Source: Actinomycetes bacterium (lineage in GTDB: Bacteria > Actinomycetota > Acidimicrobiia > Acidimicrobiales > Microtrichaceae). Taken from it: 64,000 nt of DNA. Positions 16,864-25,868 of this stretch are shown here, piece after piece. The position numbers were made by a program, and so were the translations under genes. The stretch covers positions 434,001 through 498,000 of the forward strand of contig JAAEPF010000017.1 in assembly GCA_024222295.1 (NCBI GenBank). Direction: 5' to 3'. Under the pieces are notes generated by a model that had not been told where the DNA came from, did not search any database, and worked only from the letters and a program-made list of their open reading frames with translations. Position 1 is the first letter of the stretch. Each line of letters starts with the position of its first letter.

Positions 16864-17399
16864 TGGCCGAAGAGCGCAGTGCAGGCGAGATGTTCCTCGA
16901 CGTGCCCGATGGCAACGACCCCATCACCCATGTGTGGGGGTACATGGTCCCCGGCATCGGGCCGGCTGCCGCGGCCTTCTCCGCAGCGGTGTACGAGCAC
17001 AGCAGCCTCGGCCTCGAGGAGTTCGAGGCGGCGAGGCTCCGGATCGCCCAGGTGAACGGTTGCATGTTCTGTCTCGACTGGCGCACCGACCGCGACGGCG
17101 AGACGGTGCCCGACTGGTTCATGGGTGAGGTGGAGAACTGGCGTGAGTCAGGGCGCCTCGATGAGCGTTCGAAGCTCGCGGCGGAGTTCGCCGAGCGTTT
17201 CGCCCTCGACCACCGTGGGATCGACGACGAGTTCTGGTCACGCCTGCGGGCCGCGTACACGGACGAGGAACTGGTGGAGCTGGCGATGTCGGTGGGGTCG
17301 TGGCTCACGTTCGGTCGGATCAACCGGGTTTTCGGGCTCGACGCTGCCTGCACCCTGCCGGGCCCCGCTCACAGCCCCGGCAGCGGCCTCGGCGAGTAG
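16863..17399 (+). CDS. AhpD-like/carboxymuconolactone decarboxylase family protein
   Basis: A 178-residue all-helical protein with the CxxC of the AhpD fold in RIAQVNGCMFCLDWR. In AhpD proteins this pair, helped by a nearby His, supports peroxidatic thiol chemistry; here the usual His after the second Cys is replaced (CLDWR), so activity may differ. The ATG starts on the last base of the DapB-like gene's reading frame end, so the pair is co-translated. Its last 31 bases overlap, tail to tail, the end of the minus-strand SDR gene. Confidence 0.8.
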   Translation: MAEERSAGEMFLDVPDGNDPITHVWGYMVPGIGPAAAAFSAAVYEHSSLGLEEFEAARLRIAQVNGCMFCLDWRTDRDGETVPDWFMGEVENWRESGRLDERSKLAAEFAERFALDHRGIDDEFWSRLRAAYTDEELVELAMSVGSWLTFGRINRVFGLDAACTLPGPAHSPGSGLGE

Positions 17400-18208
17400 C
17401 CGATCAGGCCTGCTGCCAGCGAGGAGTCGAACGCCAGGTCCGTGGGGCGGTCGCCGGCCGTCGAAGACGAGGGCGCCAAGGCGAGCAGGGCGGCATCGAT
17501 GCCGAGTGGCCCTGCGAGGGCCACCGCGATGTCGGCACGGCTGAGGCGCCGCGGGCCACCCAGGTGCACCACTTCGGGGCGTTCGGTCGCATCGAGTTCG
17601 AGTATGTCGACGATGCCCGCGGCGACGTCGTCGACGTGTGCGGGGCAGCGGAACTCGTCGGTGAAGTGAGCCATGCCGTTCGACGTGTCCGTCGAGGCCA
17701 CTACAGCCTGTTCGAGGGAGCTGCCACCCCTCAGGTCGTACAGCAGGGTGGTGCGCACGATGGTCGCCTCGGCGAACGACATCCGCACCAGGCGTTCGGC
17801 GTCGGTCTTCTGTCGGCCGTACTCGAAACCCTCGACCGGGCCCACTGCATCGGTCTCGCGGTAGCCCTGTGGGCGGGGCGGATGCCCGCCGAACACCACG
17901 TCGCTGGACAGGTGCAGCATTGGCACGCCGGAGGCGTCACATGCTGTTGCGACGATCGCGGGTGCTTCTGCGTTGACCGCCGGTGCCATGTCGCCCCCTC
18001 GGGCGTAGGCCGTGTGCACGACTGCATCGACTCCCTTGACCGCATTGCCCACGGAGCACGCGTCGGTGACTTCGAGCGGCACCCAGCTCCAAGGCTGGTC
18101 GGACCGGGAGTTGTGCGCCCCTGCCCGAACGCTGTGTCCACGACGAGCCAGTGCACGGCAGGTGGCCGATCCGAGGAGTCCGGTAGCCCCTGTCACGAGT
18201 ACTTGCAC
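17369..18208 (-). CDS. RmlD/epimerase-type SDR family protein
   Basis: The 279-residue protein is an extended SDR: GATGLLGSATCRAL nucleotide-binding loop at the N-terminus, the active-site Tyr-Lys in YGRQK and a preceding Ser in LHLSSDVVF. The layout resembles dTDP-4-dehydrorhamnose reductase and related NDP-sugar or flavonoid-type reductases. No sugar-nucleotide genes are adjacent. The only start fitting the N-terminus is GTG at 18208 (VQVLVTGATG); no upstream ATG fits. It is divergent from the MFS gene with 66 bases between, and its 3' end overlaps the AhpD-like gene by 31 bases. Confidence 0.85.
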   Translation of the reverse strand: MQVLVTGATGLLGSATCRALARRGHSVRAGAHNSRSDQPWSWVPLEVTDACSVGNAVKGVDAVVHTAYARGGDMAPAVNAEAPAIVATACDASGVPMLHLSSDVVFGGHPPRPQGYRETDAVGPVEGFEYGRQKTDAERLVRMSFAEATIVRTTLLYDLRGGSSLEQAVVASTDTSNGMAHFTDEFRCPAHVDDVAAGIVDILELDATERPEVVHLGGPRRLSRADIAVALAGPLGIDAALLALAPSSSTAGDRPTDLAFDSSLAAGLIGYSPRPLPGL

Positions 18209-18274
18209 AGCCCCATTGTGCAGTCCCCGGCTTGCATCGCGTCGCACCGCGTGTGGGGCTGCAACCATGTGTTG

Positions 18275-19897
18275 ATGGCCGACGCCACCCAAACGGACGC
18301 CGCTGTGCCCGAAGGAACCGCTCCGGACCGTGCGCCGTTGGTACTCGTCGCGCTCATCCTGGTTGCCGCAGTGGCAAACCTGAACCTGGCGGTCGCCAAC
18401 GTGGCGTTGCCGGACATCGGACAGCACTTCGATGCCTCCCAGACCGGACTCGACATCGTCGCCATCGGCTTCTCGCTGGGCCTCGCCGCCTCGGTGCTGT
18501 GGCTCGGCGCGCTTGGCGACCGCTACGGCCGCAAACAGATGGTCATGCTCGGCATGGCGCTGTCGATACCGGCAAGCATCGTGGCCGCATGGGCGCCGTC
18601 GATGCTGGTGTTGAGCATTGCGCGCCTGGCGGGCGGCGTAGCTGCCGGGATGGCCTTTCCGACCACCCTCGCGCTGATCACCGCACTCTGGAGTGGTGCG
18701 AAACGCACGCGGGCGATCGCGCTCTGGTCAGCGATCGGCGGCGGTTTCTCCGCTCTCGGCCCGCTTGCCTCCGGCGCCCTGCTCGAGGTGGCGTGGTGGG
18801 GCTCTGTGTTCCTGATCACCCTCCCGCTCGCGGTGATTGCGTTCGGGCTCGCCGCATTCGTGCTGCCCAACCATGTCAACGAGGCCACCGAGTCCGTCGA
18901 CAACCTGGGCGGGGCGCTGTCGGTTGTGTTCGTTGCCACGCTCGTGCTCGCGATCAACCTGGCTCCCGTGCCGGGCGCGAAGCCGCTGGCCGGTGGCCTG
19001 GCCGCCGCGGCCCTGCTGTTCGGTGCAGGGTTCGTGTGGCGCCAGAAGCGTGCCGCCAATCCGCTCTATGACCTGGATGTGGCCGCGAGGCGACTGTTCT
19101 GGGTGGCGGCCCTCGCCGGAGTGATCGTGTTCGGCTCGCTGATGGGTGCGATGTTCATCGGCCAGCAGTACCTGCAGGACGTACTCGGGTACTCCACGCT
19201 CGAAGCCGGTGCCGCCATACTTCCTGCGGTCGTCCTGATGATCCTGGTGGCGCCACGCTCAGCTCGCCTGGTTGGCGCGATCGGATCCCGGTACACGTTG
19301 CTGATCGGCTACGCGTTCTGCGTGGCTGGATTCCTCGTGATGCTGCTGATCTGGGGCGACGGCACCAACTACGCGTTCGTGGCCCTCGCGTACATGTGCG
19401 TGGGTGCGGGGGTCGGGTTCGCGGGCACTCCGGCATCCAACTCGCTGACGGGCTCGGTCCCGGTGTGGCGAGCGGGCATGGCATCGGCCACCGCCGACCT
19501 GCAGCGAGACCTGGGCGGGGCGATCATGCAGTCGGTGCTCGGGGCGTTGCTCACCGCCGGATACGCCCGGGCCATCACCGCGCAGATCGATGCTGCGCCG
19601 TCCTCGGAGCAGGCGGCCATCACCGACCAGGTGCAACAGGAACTCCAGAAGTCGTTCTCGAGCGCGGTCAACACCGCCGAGCGCTACCCGCAGTACGCGA
19701 AGCAGATCGTTTCCAGCGCCCAGGAGTCATTCGTCGACGGACAGCGATGGGCATACGCGGCCGGCATCGCAGCGGCCCTGCTCGGAGCGCTGATCGTGGC
19801 GACCCGGTACCCGGACCACGCCGGGGAGAAGGAGCTGCTCGAGCGCTACCATGCGGCCGATGCCGAGGCTGCCGGCGCTGCCATTCGTCAAGGGTGA
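18275..19897 (+). CDS. DHA2-type MFS drug/metabolite exporter
   Basis: A 540-residue transporter with about 14 hydrophobic helices, the size of the DHA2 (EmrB/QacA) family. The MFS loop 2-3 signature is seen as GALGDRYGRKQMV, and the 14-TM motif C-like glycine-rich helix GGGFSALGPLASGALLE follows. A 40-residue soluble loop near residue 430-490 is rich in Gln and Ser. It should export hydrophobic compounds by proton antiport from the cytoplasmic membrane. The ATG at 18275 gives a short cytosolic N-terminus. It is divergent from the SDR gene and upstream of the lipase-fold gene by 48 bases. Confidence 0.88.
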   Translation: MADATQTDAAVPEGTAPDRAPLVLVALILVAAVANLNLAVANVALPDIGQHFDASQTGLDIVAIGFSLGLAASVLWLGALGDRYGRKQMVMLGMALSIPASIVAAWAPSMLVLSIARLAGGVAAGMAFPTTLALITALWSGAKRTRAIALWSAIGGGFSALGPLASGALLEVAWWGSVFLITLPLAVIAFGLAAFVLPNHVNEATESVDNLGGALSVVFVATLVLAINLAPVPGAKPLAGGLAAAALLFGAGFVWRQKRAANPLYDLDVAARRLFWVAALAGVIVFGSLMGAMFIGQQYLQDVLGYSTLEAGAAILPAVVLMILVAPRSARLVGAIGSRYTLLIGYAFCVAGFLVMLLIWGDGTNYAFVALAYMCVGAGVGFAGTPASNSLTGSVPVWRAGMASATADLQRDLGGAIMQSVLGALLTAGYARAITAQIDAAPSSEQAAITDQVQQELQKSFSSAVNTAERYPQYAKQIVSSAQESFVDGQRWAYAAGIAAALLGALIVATRYPDHAGEKELLERYHAADAEAAGAAIRQG

Positions 19898-19945
19898 GCC
19901 GTAGCTCCGGCCAGTCGGCCGTCACGAAGCCCGGAGGCGCACACG

Positions 19946-20689
19946 ATGTCAGCAGTGGTCCTGGTTCACGGAGCCTTCAACGAGCTGTGGGGCCCCCACG
20001 AGATGAAGGCCCGCTGGCTGCCGTCGTTGCGCGACGGCCTTGAGCATCACATCGGGTCGATCGACGCGTCGGATGTGGCCGTGTGCTTCTACGGAGACCT
20101 GTTCCGGATCGATCCGGAGACGCTGGATGAGCAAGCCTGGCAGCAGAGCCGGGCCGGTACATCGGAGCTGCTCGAGTCGTTCGCCGGCGACGGTGGCCTC
20201 GACGTGCTCAGCCAGGCCGCGAGCAAGGCTGCATTCGATCGCACCGTGGACCTTGTGGCCACCCTTGCGTCCAATCCCTCGGTCGCGGACACGGCGCGGA
20301 GCCGCCTGGTCGAGGCCATCGGCGATGGGGCAAGGGCGGTGGTGGCGCACTCGCTTGGCACGGTGCTGGCCTACAACACGCTCGTGAGCGAGCCGAAGCT
20401 GTCGATCGACACGCTCGTGACGCTGGGGTCACCACTCGGGTTGCCCATGACCGATCCGATGCTGCCCGATGCCGGCGCCGATGGCGTGCGGCCATGGCCC
20501 GAGGGGCTGCGGCGCTGGGTCAACGTGGCTGCGGTGGGCGACCTGGCCACCGGCGAGGGCCTGCTGGCGCCGCGGTTCGGCGATCGGGTGGAGGACCGCC
20601 GTGTCGACAACGGCCACCGTGCGCATGACCCCGAGCCGTACCTCAACAATCCCCGCACCGGGGAGGCGGTGATGTCGGCGATCAGCTGA
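19946..20689 (+). CDS. Alpha/beta-hydrolase (lipase-fold) protein of unknown substrate
   Basis: 247 residues with an N-terminal strand-loop LVHGAF, nucleophile elbow S136 in AHSLGTVL, a conserved GSPLGLP segment after the next strand, and a C-terminal His in GHRAHDPEPYL (H224 or H227). This is the pattern of soluble lipase-like or esterase-like proteins similar to those that act next to toxins or transporters, but no specific role can be named. ATG 19946 is preceded by GGAGGCGCACACG. It ends 4 bases from the converging MarR gene. Confidence 0.75.
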   Translation: MSAVVLVHGAFNELWGPHEMKARWLPSLRDGLEHHIGSIDASDVAVCFYGDLFRIDPETLDEQAWQQSRAGTSELLESFAGDGGLDVLSQAASKAAFDRTVDLVATLASNPSVADTARSRLVEAIGDGARAVVAHSLGTVLAYNTLVSEPKLSIDTLVTLGSPLGLPMTDPMLPDAGADGVRPWPEGLRRWVNVAAVGDLATGEGLLAPRFGDRVEDRRVDNGHRAHDPEPYLNNPRTGEAVMSAIS

Positions 20690-20693
20690 TGGC

Positions 20694-21215
20694 TCAGATC
20701 CCGTCGGACCGTCGCTGGTTCTCGACCAGGGTGAACAGCTCGATGACCATCTCGAGCATTTGCTCGCGACGGGCGGTATCCACGCCCTCGAACGTCTGCG
20801 TGAACCAGTCCGCCATTGCGGAAAAGGACTGCAGGCCGATCTCCTGGCCCTTGTCCGTGAGCTTCGCGAGGCTGACGCGTCCATCGCTTGGATCTGCGAT
20901 GCGTTCCACCATTGCGGTGGACTCGAGGCGCCGCAGCGTCGCAGTCATGCCGCCGGTGGTCTGTTCCATCACCTCTGCCAGGAACGACGGCCGCAGTCCC
21001 GAGGACGGACCGGCCATCCACAGGGTCATCAGAACCCCGGTCTCAGAGCGCAGTAGTCCGTGTTGTTCGTTGAGCCTCGCCACCACTGATTCGTAGGCGC
21101 GGGCGAGTCTCGACAGCCACACCACGATTCCTGCCACCTCGGGCGGCGAATCAGGAGCCGCGCGCGAGATCGAGCGGTTCAGGTTCTCGTTCCAGTCTTG
21201 CGCGTCCAGGCTCAT
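20694..21215 (-). CDS. MarR family transcriptional regulator
   Basis: A 173-residue winged-helix regulator. The DNA-binding part reads LLRSETGVLMTLW, PSFLAEVMEQTTGGMTATL (recognition helix region) and ERIADPSDGRVSLAKLTDKG, the wing with the conserved D-x-R. Flanking helices provide the dimer interface. The ATG at 21215 is the best start; open frame continues upstream without family similarity. It is divergent from the TauD-like dioxygenase (start 21367), and a perfect 18-bp palindrome lies at 21327-21344, so this regulator probably represses the dioxygenase and perhaps itself. Confidence 0.9.
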   Translation of the reverse strand: MSLDAQDWNENLNRSISRAAPDSPPEVAGIVVWLSRLARAYESVVARLNEQHGLLRSETGVLMTLWMAGPSSGLRPSFLAEVMEQTTGGMTATLRRLESTAMVERIADPSDGRVSLAKLTDKGQEIGLQSFSAMADWFTQTFEGVDTARREQMLEMVIELFTLVENQRRSDGI

Positions 21216-21326
21216 GGCATCCGTCCCAGCATGCCCTCCCCATTGCCTCCGGTTGTGGTCATTGCGGCGTATCCGCCTGATGCTCCCCGCAAGGAATTGT
21301 CCGGTGAGGTCGCAGATCAGGAGAAG

Positions 21327-21344
21327 TACCTTGCCAGCAAGGTA
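21327..21344. promoter_or_regulatory. Perfect 18-bp palindrome, candidate MarR operator
   Basis: TACCTTGC-CA-GCAAGGTA is a perfect palindrome of the size bound by MarR dimers. It sits in the 151-base gap between the divergent marR-like and tauD-like genes, ending 22 bases before the dioxygenase ATG, where binding would block RNA polymerase. Assignment to the neighbouring MarR protein is inference from position. Confidence 0.7.
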
Positions 21345-21366
21345 AAGCTGGTCTACCGTTGACGGC

Positions 21367-22317
21367 ATGACGGATACAGCTGCGCAACCACAGGCACTTG
21401 CCGGGCTCGCCCGGGTGCGGATCAAGGGCCGGCGAAACGCCGAGCTGGGCCCCACGACCTTCCTTGCCGACCGCCGCTCGGAGCTGGCCGCGATCGACTG
21501 GGAGCGCTTCGACCTGCAGGCCCTCGGGTCGACCATCGGCGCAGCCGTCAACGGTGTGGACCTCTCCACGGATCTTGATGCCGAGACCGTCGCGGAGCTC
21601 CGTGCCGCCCTGGTGGCCCACAAGGTGCTCGTGTTCGAAGGCCAGTCCCTCGATGCCGAGACCCAGTCGCGTTTCGCGTCGCGCTTCGGCGAACTCGAGC
21701 ACCACCCCTTCCTCGGTGGCACCGAGGAGACTCCCTATCTCGTGCGCCTCGCCAAGGACGAAGCTGTCGGGGGCTACGAGAACATCTGGCACAGCGACGT
21801 GACGTGGCGTGAGCAACCGGCGATGGCGGCGGTGCTCCGCGCCGTGGAGCTGCCGGACAGTGGTGGCGACACGCTCTGGGCGGACATGGAAGCCGCGTGG
21901 GAAGGGTTGTCCGACCGGGTGAAGGAGCAGATCGAGGGCCGGGTGGCGGTGCACGACTTCACCCTTTCCTACGGAGCAGCGATGTCCTCCGAAGACCGGG
22001 CCCGTGCCGGCGAGGAGTTCCCGGCCGTAGAGCACCCGATCGTGCGTATCCACCCCGAATCAGGCCGTCGGGCGCTGTACGTCAACCGGATCTTCACCAG
22101 CCACATCGTGGGAATGGATGAAGACGACAGCGAGACGCTGCTCGACCACCTGTTCGCGCAGGCCGAGGTGCCCGAGTACCAGTTCCGTCTGCGTTGGTCG
22201 CCCGGTACGGTTGCGATGTGGGACAACCGCTCCACGCAGCACTACGCATCCAGCGACTACTGGCCCCAGGCCCGGGTCATGGAGCGCGCCGCGATCATCG
22301 GTGATCGACCCCGCTGA
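21367..22317 (+). CDS. TauD/TfdA-type Fe(II)/2-oxoglutarate dioxygenase
   Basis: 316 residues with the complete facial triad H142-x-D144 (WHSDVTW) and H292 (STQHYASSDY), and the 2-oxoglutarate-binding Arg near 303-307 (ARVMERAAI). The family hydroxylates taurine, alkyl sulfates, 2,4-D or short acids; length and N-terminus (ALGSTIGAAVNGVDL) fit the TauD/alkylsulfatase branch. No sulfonate transporter is near. Its start lies 22 bases after the 18-bp palindrome, so it is probably induced by a ligand of the divergent MarR regulator, perhaps its own substrate. Confidence 0.88.
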   Translation: MTDTAAQPQALAGLARVRIKGRRNAELGPTTFLADRRSELAAIDWERFDLQALGSTIGAAVNGVDLSTDLDAETVAELRAALVAHKVLVFEGQSLDAETQSRFASRFGELEHHPFLGGTEETPYLVRLAKDEAVGGYENIWHSDVTWREQPAMAAVLRAVELPDSGGDTLWADMEAAWEGLSDRVKEQIEGRVAVHDFTLSYGAAMSSEDRARAGEEFPAVEHPIVRIHPESGRRALYVNRIFTSHIVGMDEDDSETLLDHLFAQAEVPEYQFRLRWSPGTVAMWDNRSTQHYASSDYWPQARVMERAAIIGDRPR

Positions 22318-22389
22318 CACCTGACCGCTTCGCCGCCGGAGGTGCCGAGGCGGCGGAGTCGGCGACCCCCGGGCAATTGAGCTCAAGGC

Positions 22390-23865
22390 GTGACCTCCAT
22401 GCGCCGATCACTCCTTAGCCGAAGCACGGCCAAGGGGGAACCGACGTGGGCTCCCGCATCAGCACTGAACGCGCGCGCACCGGGGGCGACATTGGACCAG
22501 GCATCTGTCACAGGAGAACAGCCACGGCCTTTCACCGAGCCACCGCCGTTCCAGCTGCCGGTGGACGCGCAACAACAGCTCGCCGATGCCGGTGCGCCGC
22601 CGGACCGGTCCCCGGTTGCTCCAACCGGCGGATTGGAGTACCGCCTGCGGGCCCCCGGATCGCCTGAGGCCCTCGGTGTCACCCTCGCGGTTGCCGAGGA
22701 CATCCTGCTGCGCCAGATCGTGATCGACCTGCGCACCGCGACGACCGACCTGGCGCGCAAGCTGCACGTCAGCCCGGGCGTGGTCGACACGCTCGTGCAG
22801 TCGATGCGCGACCGCAACCTGGTCGAGTTCCAGGGAATGGAGGGGCGCGCCTACGTGGTGAGCCCGACCGAGGTGGGCCGCAGCCAGGCGAGTCAACGCT
22901 CGGCCGAATGCCGATACGCAGGCCCCATGCCCGTGCCGCTGCCGCTCTACCACGAAGTGGTCCGGGCCCAGCACCCGCAGCTCACGCTCAGTCGATCGTC
23001 GCTGGGCGATGCGTTCTCCGATCTGGTCGTTTCCCCGGAGCTCCTCGACGAACTCGGGCCGGCCATGCACAGCGATGGCGCGATGTTCCTCTACGGCCCG
23101 CCCGGCACGGGCAAGTCGAGTGTGGCAGAGCGCATAGTGCGCGCCCACGAGGACTACGTACTCGTGCCGTACTGCCTCGAGGTGGAGGGCCAGATCATCT
23201 CGGTGTTCGACCCCACCCTGCACGAGCCGCTCGCGCAGCAGCCCGACGGACTCGATCCCCGTTGGGTCGCCTGCCTGCGTCCGTCTGTGATCACCGGCGG
23301 CGAGTTGCATCCCGGGATGCTCGACCTACAGCTCGAGGCCGACAGCGGTGTCTACCTGGCCCCGCTGCAACTCAAGGCCAACAACGGTGTCTTCGTGATC
23401 GATGACTTCGGCCGGCAGGCGGCGACACCCGAGGAGTTGCTCAACCGCTGGATTGTGCCGCTCGACCGGGGTATCGACTACCTGACTCTGATGGGCCGCA
23501 AGTTCGAGGTGCCGTTCGACCTCAAGGTGGTGTTGTCCTCCAACATGCAGCCGGCGAAGCTGGGTGATGACGCCTTCTTCCGCCGGATCCACGCCAAGGT
23601 GTTCGTCGGCGCGTGCAGCGACGACGAGTTCGACGAGATCCTCCGGCGCGCAAGTGCGATGGCCGGGGTCGAGGTGGCGCCGGGCACCTCGGAGCACTTG
23701 CGTCACTTCGCCCGCACCCAGGGCGACGGCGAGTTGCGCGCCTACCTGCCGGGCACGATCTGCAAGCTCGCACGCTCGATCAGTGGCTACATGGGCACCG
23801 ATGCCGTACTCACACCGGAGATGGTCGACAGGGTCATGTCGTTGTACTTCACCCGCGACTTCTGA
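22390..23865 (+). CDS. AAA+ ATPase with N-terminal winged-helix domain
   Basis: A 491-residue protein. Residues 1-85 are Pro/Ala/Gln-rich and probably disordered. Residues 98-160 fit a winged helix-turn-helix (TDLARKLHVSPGVVDTLVQSM). The AAA+ module follows with Walker A GPPGTGKS (236-243), Walker B VFVIDDF (334-340), sensor-1 Asn in LSSNMQP (385) and an FRR arginine finger (397-399). A helical lid ends the protein. There is no transmembrane or toxin domain and no adjacent partner gene; it may be a regulator or a remodelling ATPase. The start is GTG 22390 or ATG 22399. The pilus/tad cluster where similar ATPases can be found is absent. Confidence 0.8.
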   Translation: MTSMRRSLLSRSTAKGEPTWAPASALNARAPGATLDQASVTGEQPRPFTEPPPFQLPVDAQQQLADAGAPPDRSPVAPTGGLEYRLRAPGSPEALGVTLAVAEDILLRQIVIDLRTATTDLARKLHVSPGVVDTLVQSMRDRNLVEFQGMEGRAYVVSPTEVGRSQASQRSAECRYAGPMPVPLPLYHEVVRAQHPQLTLSRSSLGDAFSDLVVSPELLDELGPAMHSDGAMFLYGPPGTGKSSVAERIVRAHEDYVLVPYCLEVEGQIISVFDPTLHEPLAQQPDGLDPRWVACLRPSVITGGELHPGMLDLQLEADSGVYLAPLQLKANNGVFVIDDFGRQAATPEELLNRWIVPLDRGIDYLTLMGRKFEVPFDLKVVLSSNMQPAKLGDDAFFRRIHAKVFVGACSDDEFDEILRRASAMAGVEVAPGTSEHLRHFARTQGDGELRAYLPGTICKLARSISGYMGTDAVLTPEMVDRVMSLYFTRDF

Positions 23866-23919
23866 CCGTCAACGGAGCGGCAACTGGAGGCACGCGGTCG
23901 TGGTAGGTAGCTTGCCGGA

Positions 23920-24762
23920 GTGCCCGATGGAGCTCTTCCTCCCTCGGCCGGCCTCGATCCCGTGGCCCGCCGCTATCTGGACCTGCTGAGTCGCTGCCTG
24001 ACCCGCGAGGCGTTCCTCGACCAGGAATGGTGGGACGTTCGCCTAGACGACGTCCCCGGTGGCCGCGACGAGTTGCTGCCGATGCTGTCGCGGAACCAAT
24101 GGCGGCTGGTTCGACGTGGCGACGAGGCCGCTCGTGGCGAGGGGCGCGACTGGCCACCGACGGCCGAAACCATGATCGGCACCGCCCGGCTCGACAACGT
24201 GCTGCAGTGCTGTGTGGCAGCGGTGCGCGACGGCGTGCCCGGTGACTTCATCGAGACGGGAGTCTGGCGCGGCGGGGCGACGATCCTGATGCGCGGTGTG
24301 CTCGAGGCCATGGGTGACATCCAGCGCCGCGTGTGGGTGGCCGACTCGTTCGAGGGACTCCCGGTTCCCGATGCCGCCCGGTACCCGGCCGATGACGGTC
24401 TCGACTGGTCTGGTGTAGGCGTGCTCAAGGTCGACGGCGACACCGTGCGCTCGAACTTCGAGCGTTACGGGCTTCTCGACGACCGGGTTCGGTTCCTCGA
24501 GGGCTGGTTCGCAGACACCCTTCCGGCCGCACCGATTGATGCTCTCGCAGTGCTCCGGCTCGATGGCGACCTCTACGAGTCGACCATGGACGCGCTGGTG
24601 CACCTGGAGCCGAAGGTCTCTCCCCGCGGCTTCGTGGTGGTGGATGACCATGGTGGTTGGGAACCGTGCCGCCAGGCCGTGGCGGACTACCGGAAGGCCA
24701 ACGGCATCGATGCCCGCATGCACGAGGTGGACTGGACCGGCGTGTGGTGGCGTAAGGACTGA
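23920..24762 (+). CDS. TylF/MycF-type O-methyltransferase
   Basis: A 280-residue SAM-dependent methyltransferase of the macrocin O-methyltransferase family: GDFIETGVWRGGATILM is the SAM-binding loop, VADSFEGLPVPD follows the second strand, and LRLDGDLYEST plus VDDHGGWEPC carry the acidic Mg2+ ligands of the family. Such enzymes methylate hydroxyl groups of sugars in macrolides or glycans. The substrate is unknown, since no glycosyltransferase is adjacent. The GTG at 23920 is the only start close to the family N-terminus, 54 bases after the ATPase stop. Confidence 0.88.
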   Translation: MPDGALPPSAGLDPVARRYLDLLSRCLTREAFLDQEWWDVRLDDVPGGRDELLPMLSRNQWRLVRRGDEAARGEGRDWPPTAETMIGTARLDNVLQCCVAAVRDGVPGDFIETGVWRGGATILMRGVLEAMGDIQRRVWVADSFEGLPVPDAARYPADDGLDWSGVGVLKVDGDTVRSNFERYGLLDDRVRFLEGWFADTLPAAPIDALAVLRLDGDLYESTMDALVHLEPKVSPRGFVVVDDHGGWEPCRQAVADYRKANGIDARMHEVDWTGVWWRKD

Positions 24763-24831
24763 CTCATCGGTGGCAGTATTTGTCAGTAGTTGTGGATTGA
24801 CGCCAACTCCTGGCTGACGGACAGTGTTGGG

Positions 24832-25821
24832 GTGAAGCCAGCACAGACCAGCAAACGAGTCGTGATCGTGGTGTTCGAGCAGCTCCAGCTGCTCGACCTC
24901 GCCGGACCGGTGGAAGTGCTCAGCCTCGCCGGCTTCATCGATGCCCGCGCTGCCTACGAGCATGTGCTGGCCTCACCGGACGGCCGCGGCGTCACCTCGA
25001 GCTCCGGGGTGCGCCTCGCCGTCGACACGTCACTGGCCGACGAGGTCGCGTCGCGTGCGCCTCTGCACACACTGGTGGTGGTCGGTGGCCCAGGAACCGA
25101 GATGGCGGCCGCGGACCCCGCGGTGACCGAAGCCGTGGCGGAACTGGCCGCCCGGGCCTCAAGGGTCGCTTCGGTCTGCACAGGCGCAATGGTCCTGGCC
25201 GCTGCAGGGCTGCTCGATGGCCGCACGGTCACGACCCACTGGGCAATGTGCGACACCCTTGCCCGCAGGCATCCGGGCCTGGATGTCGACGACGACAAGA
25301 TCTTCGTGCAGCACGACGACGTGTGGACCTCTGCCGGAGTGACTGCGGGGATCGACCTCACGCTGGCGCTCGTCGCCGAGGACCACGGCGACCACCTCGC
25401 ACAGGAGATCGCCGGCTGGCTCGTCGTGTTCTCGCGCAGACCGGGCGGCCAGTCACAGTTCTCCGCCACCCTGCAGGCGCAGAGCGTGCAGAGCCCCGCA
25501 TTCGCAGAGCTGCTTGCGTGGCTTCCCGGGAACCTCGACGCCGACCTCGGCGTGGCCGCGCTCGCGGAGCGCTGCCACATGAGCCCGCGCACCTTCGCCC
25601 GCAACTTCGGACGCGAGGTCGGAACCACTCCGGCTGCCCACATCGAGCGGCTGCGGGTCGAGACCGCCCGCACGCTGCTGGCCACGAGCGACCTCGGAAT
25701 CGACACCATTGCCCGCCGGGTGGGCTACCGACGAGTGGAGACACTTCACCGGGCATTTCGCCGGACGGTCGGGACCACCCCGGACCGGTATCGCCAGCAC
25801 TTCTCGCGCCAGCCCGCCTAG
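24832..25821 (+). CDS. GlxA-type regulator (DJ-1/PfpI domain plus AraC HTH)
   Basis: 329 residues. Residues about 8-175 form a class I glutamine amidotransferase-like DJ-1/PfpI domain (VVIVVFEQLQLLDLAGPVEVL, nucleophile-position Cys in SVCTGAMVLA). Residues 225-320 are a two-helix-turn-helix AraC module (MSPRTFARNFGREVG and IARRVGYRRVETLHRAFRR). Regulators of this architecture control amidase, nitrile, arginine-catabolic or stress genes. The start is uncertain: GTG 24832 gives the usual family N-terminus, whereas a TTG at 24790 would add 14 residues. The DJ-1 gene 47 bases downstream is the obvious target or partner. Confidence 0.85.
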   Translation: MKPAQTSKRVVIVVFEQLQLLDLAGPVEVLSLAGFIDARAAYEHVLASPDGRGVTSSSGVRLAVDTSLADEVASRAPLHTLVVVGGPGTEMAAADPAVTEAVAELAARASRVASVCTGAMVLAAAGLLDGRTVTTHWAMCDTLARRHPGLDVDDDKIFVQHDDVWTSAGVTAGIDLTLALVAEDHGDHLAQEIAGWLVVFSRRPGGQSQFSATLQAQSVQSPAFAELLAWLPGNLDADLGVAALAERCHMSPRTFARNFGREVGTTPAAHIERLRVETARTLLATSDLGIDTIARRVGYRRVETLHRAFRRTVGTTPDRYRQHFSRQPA

Positions 25822-25868
25822 GGGGCGCTTCAGCCGGCCGACATTCCGCACACCGACAGGAGACCACC

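Noticed and set aside
18209-18260. Arms AGCCCCA and TGGGGCT between the SDR and MFS genes
   Set aside because: The arms are separated by 38 bases and the similarity is short and GC-rich, so it was not listed as a regulator site.
24790-24831. TTG 24790 as GlxA regulator start
   Set aside because: It would add 14 residues before the normal family start and has no ribosome-binding site. GTG 24832 was preferred, though its own site is weak.
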